A DNA stretch of 37,303 nt from Holophaga sp. GTDB taxonomy: Bacteria > Acidobacteriota > Holophagae > Holophagales > Holophagaceae. The notes beneath the pieces are model-generated. The model had not been told where the DNA came from. It ran no database searches and saw only the letters and a program-made list of their open reading frames with translations. This document shows positions 32,232-37,303 of the stretch, one piece after another. Positions within the stretch are counted from its first letter, which is position 1; every line of letters begins with the position of its first letter. The stretch is from the NCBI GenBank assembly GCA_031292735.1, contig JARLGP010000015.1:1-37303 (forward strand), in the 5' to 3' direction. Both the position numbers and the translations under genes were made by a program.

Positions 32232-32606
32232 ATGAGAAAACTTGCTTTCCTGATCGTCGCAGCGGCCCTCTTCATCCCGGCCTTCGCCCAGACCACCAGT
32301 ACCACCACCAACAACAGCACCACCTCCACGGCCACCGAGACCACCAAGCCGGGCAAGAAGTCCACCATGGTCAAGCGGGTCAAGAAGAGCACCCACAAGA
32401 AGACCACCACCGCTGCTCCGGCCGCCCCCAACACCCCTTCCACCGCCTCGCCCGCCATGTTCGCCCAGGCCCCTTCCACCACCACCAGTGACACCACCAC
32501 CACCACCACCACCGAGACCGCCAAGCCGGTGAAGAAGGCCAAGAAGGCCAAGAAGGAAAAGAAGACCACCACCACGACCTCCTCCTCCACCACCACCAAC
32601 CCGTAA
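32232..32606 (+). CDS. Secreted Thr/Lys/Ala-rich low-complexity protein
   Basis: 124 aa. Signal peptide MRKLAFLIVAAALFIPAFA with an AFA-Q cleavage site. The mature part is almost only Thr, Ser, Ala, Pro and Lys, arranged as two copies of the same plan: a Thr/Ser run, ETxKPxKK, a Lys-rich stretch (VKRVKKSTHKK; KKAKKAKKEKK), then a Thr run. It should be unfolded, strongly basic and exported. It has no known domain. ATG 32232 follows GGAGA at 6 bases. It has its own terminator. The role is unknown; cell-surface or nucleic-acid/polyanion binding are possibilities. Confidence 0.82.
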   Translation: MRKLAFLIVAAALFIPAFAQTTSTTTNNSTTSTATETTKPGKKSTMVKRVKKSTHKKTTTAAPAAPNTPSTASPAMFAQAPSTTTSDTTTTTTTETAKPVKKAKKAKKEKKTTTTTSSSTTTNP

Positions 32607-32634
32607 TCCCATCCCGGGTCCGGGTGACCCGATC

Positions 32635-32669
32635 AAGCCGGAGGGCCCAGCGATGGGCCCTCCGGCTTT
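32635..32669 (+). terminator. Rho-independent terminator
   Basis: Perfect 14-base stem (32635-32648 with 32655-32668), 6-base loop AGCGAT, then TTT. It lies 28 bases after the Thr/Lys-rich gene. Read on the minus strand it may also end the convergent outer-membrane protein gene (the A-rich left flank is short). Confidence 0.88.
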
Positions 32670-32715
32670 GCTACGGACAGTTCAGACTCAACAGGAAGCG
32701 GGTCCGAGCCTGCGC

Positions 32716-33273
32716 TCAGAACTGCAGGATGAGGCTGGCGTTCAAGGTGGGAGAGGAATACTCCGGGGTGCCCCCGCTGAAGTGGGGCTTGTACTCGGCG
32801 TAGGTGTAGCGCGCCTCCACGCCCAGGTGCCGGCTGAACATGTAGCCAATCTGGCCGGCATAGAAGATGTTGTTCGGCGTGTCGTTCAGGTGGGGGGTGT
32901 CCTGCTTGAACCGGGTGGAGCCGTAGCCCGCGCCCACGCCCAGGTAGGTGCCGGTGTAGGTGTCCCGGTTGAAGTAGAAGTCGTAGTCCACGCCCGCCTG
33001 GAGCATCCTGGCCTTGGCTTCGCCGTTGCCGTGATTCTCGTAGACGGTGTAGTCCAGGCGCGGCACCAGGGCGCCGCCCGGAACGGCGATGGCCAGGTGG
33101 ACGCCGCCGCCATAGCCCAGTTTGCTGTCCAGGAACTCGTTGCTGCCCAGGTCGCCCTTGGGGACCGATCCGGTCGCCTTGATGCCGAAATCCAGCCCTT
33201 GGGCGGGCAATGCCATTCCGGTGAGGGCCAGGGCCATGAGCGATGTCAGGGCGAGCGTTTGAGCGGTTTTCAT
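32716..33273 (-). CDS. Outer-membrane beta-barrel protein (OmpX/OmpW-like)
   Basis: 185 aa. Signal peptide MKTAQTLALTSLMALALTGMALPAQG, then alternating amphipathic strands (GIKATGSVPKGDLG, LVPRLDYTVYENHG, LQAGVDYDFYFNRDTYTGTYLGVGAGYG, FYAGQIGYMFSRHLGVEARYTYAEY). It ends in LNASLILQF with the terminal Phe needed by the BAM machinery. Probably an eight-stranded barrel. ATG 33273 has AGGAGA 6 bases upstream; the longer frame lacks signals. The function is unknown. It is transcribed away from the LysR gene. Confidence 0.88.
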   Translation of the reverse strand: MKTAQTLALTSLMALALTGMALPAQGLDFGIKATGSVPKGDLGSNEFLDSKLGYGGGVHLAIAVPGGALVPRLDYTVYENHGNGEAKARMLQAGVDYDFYFNRDTYTGTYLGVGAGYGSTRFKQDTPHLNDTPNNIFYAGQIGYMFSRHLGVEARYTYAEYKPHFSGGTPEYSSPTLNASLILQF

Positions 33274-33671
33274 CAGGATCTCCTTGATGAGTGCTTGGGG
33301 TGGGGGAAAAGGAAGGGCGCCGACGGCCCATGGCTGCGGCATTCCCGGCAGGCCCGGTCGAACGGGGGGTGGCGGATGGGGTGGATACCGCCCCGTGCGC
33401 GGCTGGACTTCGACGCCTTGCCCGGCCTCCGAATTAAGCACTTTTGGTACCAATTGATAACTTTGATTTATTCCAATAATTAGATAGGCCATAAACAGGC
33501 CGGCTTGCGCCAAGGCCATCAAAATGGATGTTTGGTCCTTTGCTTTGAACGGTTGGGCTGGGAATCCCGGGGCTCCCGGTCCAGTTTCGGGCCGTTGGGG
33601 CTAGACCGTCGCAAAGCGGCAGGTGGGCAATCCCATTCCTTTTTGCTATTAATGTACGCTGAGGGCATCCC
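33274..33671. other. Divergent intergenic region between the outer-membrane protein and LysR genes
   Basis: 398 bases without a gene. An AT-rich core (about 33431-33485) contains TTGGTACCAA (33444-33453, perfect palindrome) and an ATTG...CAAT pair, and probably holds the promoter of the outer-membrane protein gene, leaving a leader of about 150 bases. The other half, before LysR, has TATTAAT near 33648 as a possible -10. No RNA motif is recognised. Confidence 0.5.
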
Positions 33672-34592
33672 ATGGAGCTTCGGCACCTTCGCTACTTCCA
33701 GGTCATCGCCGAGCTGGAGAACTTCTCCAAGGCCGCCCAGCGCCTGCACATCGCCCAGCCGGCGCTGTCCAAGCGCATGCAGGACCTGGAGGCGGAGCTG
33801 GGCCTCACCTTGTTCGAACGCAGGGGGCGCGGCATCCGGTTGAGCCAGGCCGGGCGCTACTACCAGGAGGAGATCCGCCAGGTGCTGGAGCGCATCGAGG
33901 CGGCCGGCAAGCAGGCCCGGCAGATCGAGCGGGGCGAGGTGGGCTCGCTGCGCCTGGCCGTGCTGGAATCCCTGTCGCTCACCGTGCCCATCCCCCGGCT
34001 GCTGCAGGAACTGCGGGCGCGCCATCCCGGCCTGCACCTCAAACTGGTGGGCATGCCTTCCCTGGTCCAGTACGAGGCGATCCGGGCCCGCACCATCGAC
34101 GCGGGCTTCATCGCCCATCGGCCCTTCGTGGACCCGGACGTCCACGGGCTGCCGGTGATGGACATCCCCATCCACGCCATGGTGCCCTCCCGGCATCCCC
34201 TGGCGGCCCGCCCGACCCTCCACTTGAAGGATCTGGAAAACCTGGACTTCATCTGGCCCGAAGTGGAGGCCAGCACCTCGTACTGGAACCTGTTCCGGGA
34301 GGCCTTCGAGGGGAAGGCCTGGCAGCCCCGGGTGGTGCAGGAAGCCAGCAGCTACATCACCACCACCAGCCTGGTGGCCGCGGGCTACGGCTGCGCCCTG
34401 GGGATCTCGGTGCCCGGCGTGCCGGTGCTGGAAGGCATCGTGCAGATCCCCATCCTCGACCTGGACCTGCACCTGCACGTGGAACTGGTCTGGCACAAGG
34501 ACAACCCGTCTCCGGCGCTCCAGCGCTTCCTGGAACTGGCCCGCACGGTGCTGACCAGCGCGATCCCGGACGCAAAAAAAACCTTGATCTAA
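33672..34592 (+). CDS. LysR-family transcriptional regulator
   Basis: 306 aa. The N-terminal winged helix-turn-helix (MELRHLRYFQVIAELENFSKAAQRLHIAQPALSKRMQDLEAELG) is very typical, followed by a periplasmic-binding-like effector domain (GSLRLAVLESLSLTVPIPRLL..., HAMVPSRHPLAARP). Closest in feel to CatR/BenM-like members. The target is not obvious: the divergent neighbour is an outer-membrane protein gene 399 bases away. Its 3' end overlaps the arsR promoter (the last codons form the left arm of the dyad). Confidence 0.92.
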   Translation: MELRHLRYFQVIAELENFSKAAQRLHIAQPALSKRMQDLEAELGLTLFERRGRGIRLSQAGRYYQEEIRQVLERIEAAGKQARQIERGEVGSLRLAVLESLSLTVPIPRLLQELRARHPGLHLKLVGMPSLVQYEAIRARTIDAGFIAHRPFVDPDVHGLPVMDIPIHAMVPSRHPLAARPTLHLKDLENLDFIWPEVEASTSYWNLFREAFEGKAWQPRVVQEASSYITTTSLVAAGYGCALGISVPGVPVLEGIVQIPILDLDLHLHVELVWHKDNPSPALQRFLELARTVLTSAIPDAKKTLI

Positions 34593-34616
34593 ATTTCTAG
34601 AATTATAGAATCAAGG
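34582..34616 (+). promoter_or_regulatory. ars operon promoter and ArsR operator
   Basis: TTGATC (34584-34589) and TAGAAT (34606-34611) with a 16-base spacer form a plausible promoter. CCTTGAT (34582-34588) and ATCAAGG (34610-34616) are a perfect 7-base inverted repeat enclosing it, with TTCTAGAA (34595-34602) at the centre. ArsR repressors bind such dyads across the promoter. The predicted transcription start is at or near the arsR ATG (34618), so the arsR mRNA would be leaderless. Confidence 0.6.
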
Positions 34617-34617
34617 C

Positions 34618-34953
34618 ATGACCCCCCTCGACCCCACCCTCGAACTCCACGTCCAGCGCCTGAAGGCCCTGGGTCATGCCGCGCGCCTGTCCATCGTCCG
34701 GGTGGTGGTGCAGGGTCCGGTGGCGGGCACGCCGGTGGGGGAGATCCAGGCCCGGCTGGACATCCCCGGTTCCACCCTCAGCCACCACCTGGCCGAACTC
34801 ACCCGGGCCCACCTGCTCGTGGCCACCCGGCAGGGCACCACCATCCGCTACGCCGCCCACTTCGAACACCTCCGGGCCCTCACCGACTACCTGTGGGAGG
34901 ACTGCTGCCGGGGCGGCGGCTGCGACCCGCACTGCCGGTGCGAGACCGACTGA
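34618..34953 (+). CDS. arsR: ArsR-family arsenite-responsive repressor
   Basis: 111 aa winged helix repressor: RLKALGHAARLSIVRVV, recognition region GEIQARLDIPGSTLSHHLAEL, wing LVATRQGTTIRYAA. The As(III) site is not the classical ELCVC in the DNA-binding helix. Cys residues cluster at the C-terminus (C96, C97, C102, C106, C108), which resembles the Acidithiobacillus-type ArsR with vicinal C-terminal cysteines. First gene of the ars operon. No ribosome site is at a proper distance, in line with a leaderless start. Confidence 0.92.
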   Translation: MTPLDPTLELHVQRLKALGHAARLSIVRVVVQGPVAGTPVGEIQARLDIPGSTLSHHLAELTRAHLLVATRQGTTIRYAAHFEHLRALTDYLWEDCCRGGGCDPHCRCETD

Positions 34954-34989
34954 TTCCTCCCATCTGCCCATGCACCCCAAGGAGAAGCC

Positions 34990-35817
34990 ATGATTCCTTC
35001 CAGCAATCCCACCCACGTCGTGGTCCGCCGGAAATACGGCAGCATCGCCGCCAAATCGGGCTGCGGCCCCAACTCCTCCTGCTGCGGGGGCGGCCGCGCC
35101 GGCCAGGTGGCCCGGGGCCTGGGCTACACCGACGCCGAGCTGGCCACCCTGCCCGAGGAGGCCAACCTGGGGCTGTCCTGCGGGAACCCCACCGCCCTGG
35201 CCGGCCTTCAGCCCGGCGAGACGGTGCTGGACCTGGGCAGCGGGGCCGGGCTGGACGTCTTCCTGGCGGCCCAGCGGGTGGGAGCCACCGGCAAGGCCAT
35301 CGGGGTGGACATGACCCCGGAGATGCTGGAGAAGGCCCGGGCCAACGCCATCACCTTCCGGGAGCGCACCGGCCTGGACAACGTGGCATTCCTGGAGGGC
35401 CAGATCGAGGCCATCCCCCTGCCGGACGCCTCGGTGGATGTGGTGCTGTCCAACTGCGTGCTCAACCTGAGCCCCGACCAGGCCCGGGTCTGGAAGGAGA
35501 TCGCCCGGGTGCTGCGGCCCGGAGGGCGGGTGTCCATTTCCGACATGGTGCTGCTGCGGCCCCTGCCGGAGGCCGTGCGCAAGGATGTGGAGGCCCTGGT
35601 GGGCTGCATCGCCGGCGCGGCGCTGAAGTCGGACCTGGAGGCCATGATGCGGGCGGCCGGGCTGGTGGACCTGAGCCTGCTCCCCAAGGCCGGCGCGGTG
35701 GAAACCATGCTGCCCGGCGACGATCCCATGGCGGACCACCTCGCGGGCATGCTGCCCGAGGGCGCCCGGCCCTCGGAATACATCGCCAGCCTGATCATCT
35801 CCGCCCGCAAGGCCTGA
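34990..35817 (+). CDS. arsM: Arsenite S-adenosylmethionine methyltransferase
   Basis: 275 aa. Class-I SAM methyltransferase (DLGSGAGLD 81-89, VDMTPEML, SNCVLNLSPD, VLRPGGRVSISD). The three Cys that bind As(III) in ArsM are present: C64 (LSCGNP), C156 (SNCVLNL) and C206 (GCIAGA), plus an N-terminal C25/C31/C32 cluster (GCGPNSSCCGGG). It methylates arsenite to volatile or less retained species. ATG 34990 follows AGGAGA. Second gene of the ars operon. Confidence 0.94.
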   Translation: MIPSSNPTHVVVRRKYGSIAAKSGCGPNSSCCGGGRAGQVARGLGYTDAELATLPEEANLGLSCGNPTALAGLQPGETVLDLGSGAGLDVFLAAQRVGATGKAIGVDMTPEMLEKARANAITFRERTGLDNVAFLEGQIEAIPLPDASVDVVLSNCVLNLSPDQARVWKEIARVLRPGGRVSISDMVLLRPLPEAVRKDVEALVGCIAGAALKSDLEAMMRAAGLVDLSLLPKAGAVETMLPGDDPMADHLAGMLPEGARPSEYIASLIISARKA

Positions 35818-35829
35818 AGCGGGGGACCC

Positions 35830-36963
35830 ATGTGTGGAACCGGAAAGCAGGATGCTTCGCGCACCGGCCAGGCCGGTGGCGGAAAGCGGCTGTCCTTCCT
35901 GGACCGCTACCTCACCCTCTGGATCTTCCTGGCCATGGGCCTGGGGGTCCTGCTGGGCTTCGCGGTTCCGGGGTTCAACCGGACCATCAACGCCTGGAAC
36001 GTGGGCACCACCTCGATGCCCCTGGCCGTGGGCCTGATCCTGATGATGTACCCGCCCCTGGCCAAGGTGAAATACGAGGAGCTGCACCTGGTGTTCCGGA
36101 ACAAGCGGGTGCTCGGCCTTTCCCTGCTGCAGAACTGGGTCATCGGGCCGCTGCTCATGTTCGGCCTGGCCGTGGCGTTCCTGCGCGACCGGCCGGAATA
36201 CATGCTGGGGCTGATCCTCATCGGCCTGGCCCGCTGCATCGCCATGGTCATCGTGTGGAACGACCTGGCCAAGGGCGATACGGAATACTGCGCGGGGCTG
36301 GTGGCGTTCAACTCCATCTTCCAGGTGCTGTTCTTCAGCGTCTACGCCTGGTTCTTCGCCACGGTGCTGCCGGCCAGGCTGGGCCTCCAGGGGGCCGTGG
36401 TGGCCATCACCATCGGCCAGATCGCCCGGAGCGTCTTCATCTACCTGGGCATCCCCTTCATCGCCGGGTTCCTCACCCGGTTCAGCCTCGGCCGGCTGAA
36501 GGGGCTCGACTGGTACCACCGGGTCTTCGTCCCGAAGATCAGCCCCGTCACCCTGGTGGCCCTGCTGTTCACGATCATCGTCATGTTCAGCCTCAAGGGC
36601 GAGACCATCGTGAAGCTGCCGCTGGACGTGCTGCGCATCGCGGTCCCGCTGCTGATCTACTTCGTGGTGATGTTCTTCGTGAGCTTCTGGCTCTCCAAGA
36701 AGGCCGGGGCGACCTACCCCCAGAGCGCGACCCTGAGCTTCACCGCCGCCTCCAACAACTTCGAACTGGCCATCGCCGTGGCGGTGGCGACCTTCGGCAT
36801 CGGCCACGGGGCCGCTTTTGCCGCCGTGATCGGCCCGCTGGTGGAGGTGCCGGCGCTCATCGGGCTGGTGAATGTCGCCTTGTGGTTGCAGAAGAAGTGG
36901 TATCCCGATGAAATGGGCGTCCCGGCGAGGGACGGCGGCGCCGAGCCGCAGGAGGCGCCATGA
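35830..36963 (+). CDS. acr3: Arsenite efflux transporter, ACR3 family
   Basis: 377 aa with ten membrane helices, normal for ACR3. The conserved Cys is C136 in [14 protein letters not shown], and the second key region [21 protein letters not shown] contains the conserved Glu. Other marks are [13 protein letters not shown] and [11 protein letters not shown]. It exports As(III) by proton exchange. ATG 35830 follows GGGGGA; the first 20 residues are a polar extension. The stop overlaps the start of the acetyltransferase gene (ATGA). Confidence 0.95.
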   Translation: MCGTGKQDASRTGQAGGGKRLSFLDRYLTLWIFLAMGLGVLLGFAVPGFNRTINAWNVGTTSMPLAVGLILMMYPPLAKVKYEELHLVFRNKRVLGLSLLQNWVIGPLLMFGLAVAFLRDRPEYMLGLILIGLARCIAMVIVWNDLAKGDTEYCAGLVAFNSIFQVLFFSVYAWFFATVLPARLGLQGAVVAITIGQIARSVFIYLGIPFIAGFLTRFSLGRLKGLDWYHRVFVPKISPVTLVALLFTIIVMFSLKGETIVKLPLDVLRIAVPLLIYFVVMFFVSFWLSKKAGATYPQSATLSFTAASNNFELAIAVAVATFGIGHGAAFAAVIGPLVEVPALIGLVNVALWLQKKWYPDEMGVPARDGGAEPQEAP

Positions 36964-37303
36964 CCATTCGCACACGCCAGGCGGAAGATCTGGACGGGGT
37001 CCGGGCCCTGCTGGAGGCGGCGGGCCTGCCGGTGGAGGGGCTCGAAGCCACGGACGGCTGGGTGGCCGGGGAACCGGGCCGCCCGATCGGCCATGTGGCC
37101 CTGGAACGCACCGGGGACGCCGCGGTGCTGCGCTCCCTGGTGGTCGCGCCCGCCGTCCGGGGGCAGGGCCTGGCCAGACGTCTCATGGAACGGGCCGAAC
37201 GGGAGGCCGGGAACCGGCCCCTGCTGCTGAAGACCCAGACCATCGGAGCATGGGTGGAACGGCGCGGCTACCGTCACGCCGGGCTGGCGCAGATCCCGGA
37301 AAG
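36960..37303 (+). CDS. arsN: GNAT acetyltransferase, ArsN-like, 3' partial
   Basis: The reading frame starts at ATG 36960, overlapping the acr3 stop, and runs off the window after 114 codons. GNAT marks: [19 protein letters not shown] at the start, [28 protein letters not shown] (acetyl-CoA-binding RGxGxA) and [12 protein letters not shown]. In ars operons this position is held by ArsN, which acetylates organoarsenical or phosphinothricin-like antibiotics. Substrate assignment is by context. Confidence 0.85.
   Translation, partial: MTIRTRQAEDLDGVRALLEAAGLPVEGLEATDGWVAGEPGRPIGHVALERTGDAAVLRSLVVAPAVRGQGLARRLMERAEREAGNRPLLLKTQTIGAWVERRGYRHAGLAQIPE

Noticed and set aside
34603..36975. 790-codon minus-strand open frame antisense to the ars operon
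   Set aside because: The opposite strand encodes four clear ars proteins; the antisense frame has no recognisable motif.

Overview
The window is a high-GC, densely coded, chromosome-like stretch with about 36 protein genes and no rRNA, tRNA, CRISPR or insertion sequence that I can see. The organism is Gram-negative: there is a small beta-barrel outer-membrane protein ending in Phe, a lipoprotein, MCP and diguanylate cyclase signalling, and two sigma-54 regulons. The gene content (atoDAE with an acetoacetyl-CoA reductase, a second CoA-transferase with crotonase, DUF2461, an ACR3/ArsM arsenic operon) and the style of the proteins suggest an acidobacterium of the Holophaga/Geothrix kind. That placement is inference from memory and is not proved by the sequence.

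Layout. 1-3.5 kb: the 3' part of coaBC, then an accessory patch with a Phd/ParE-type toxin-antitoxin pair, a mosaic recombination scar made of pieces of the two flanking genes, an AbiEii-like nucleotidyltransferase with a small partner, and a DinB-family gene. 3.5-7 kb: a lipoprotein, a biotin-carboxylase-like gene that has lost key catalytic residues, its biotin carrier partner, and a DUF2461 gene. 7-10.4 kb: alanine racemase, a hipBA module and a DJ-1/PfpI protein. 10.5-13.5 kb: a chemoreceptor with a clear terminator, convergent with glutamate dehydrogenase. 13.5-20.7 kb, minus strand: atoS-atoC, then atoD-atoA-atoE-phaB and a truncated maoC. A -24/-12 promoter lies between atoC and atoD. 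20.8-23 kb: FluC/CrcB, a DUF190-CBS protein and a small unknown protein. 23.4-27.7 kb: a diguanylate cyclase, convergent with a polar amino-acid (probably cyst(e)ine) ABC transporter. 28-32 kb: a second CoA-transferase plus crotonase operon with a consensus -24/-12 promoter, divergent from its own sigma-54 activator. 32-34.6 kb: a secreted Thr/Lys-rich protein, an outer-membrane beta-barrel protein and a LysR regulator. 34.6-37.3 kb: arsR-arsM-acr3-arsN, the last cut by the window end.

How the genes work together. Two separate sigma-54 circuits control short-chain acyl-CoA metabolism. AtoSC probably senses acetoacetate or a short fatty acid and turns on uptake (AtoE), activation (AtoDA) and the link to 3-hydroxybutyryl-CoA (PhaB). 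The second activator, with a PAS sensor, reads twin TGTCC/GGACA sites and drives ctfAB-crotonase.

The signals most worth following are: (i) a 23-codon upstream ORF with tandem UGU UGU cysteine codons in the long leader of the ABC transporter, a likely cysteine-responsive attenuator; (ii) the pseudo-biotin-carboxylase with an intact biotin carrier; (iii) the coaBC/dinB scar with 10-bp microhomology beside two toxin-like modules; (iv) two promoters placed so close to their start codons that leaderless mRNAs are expected.
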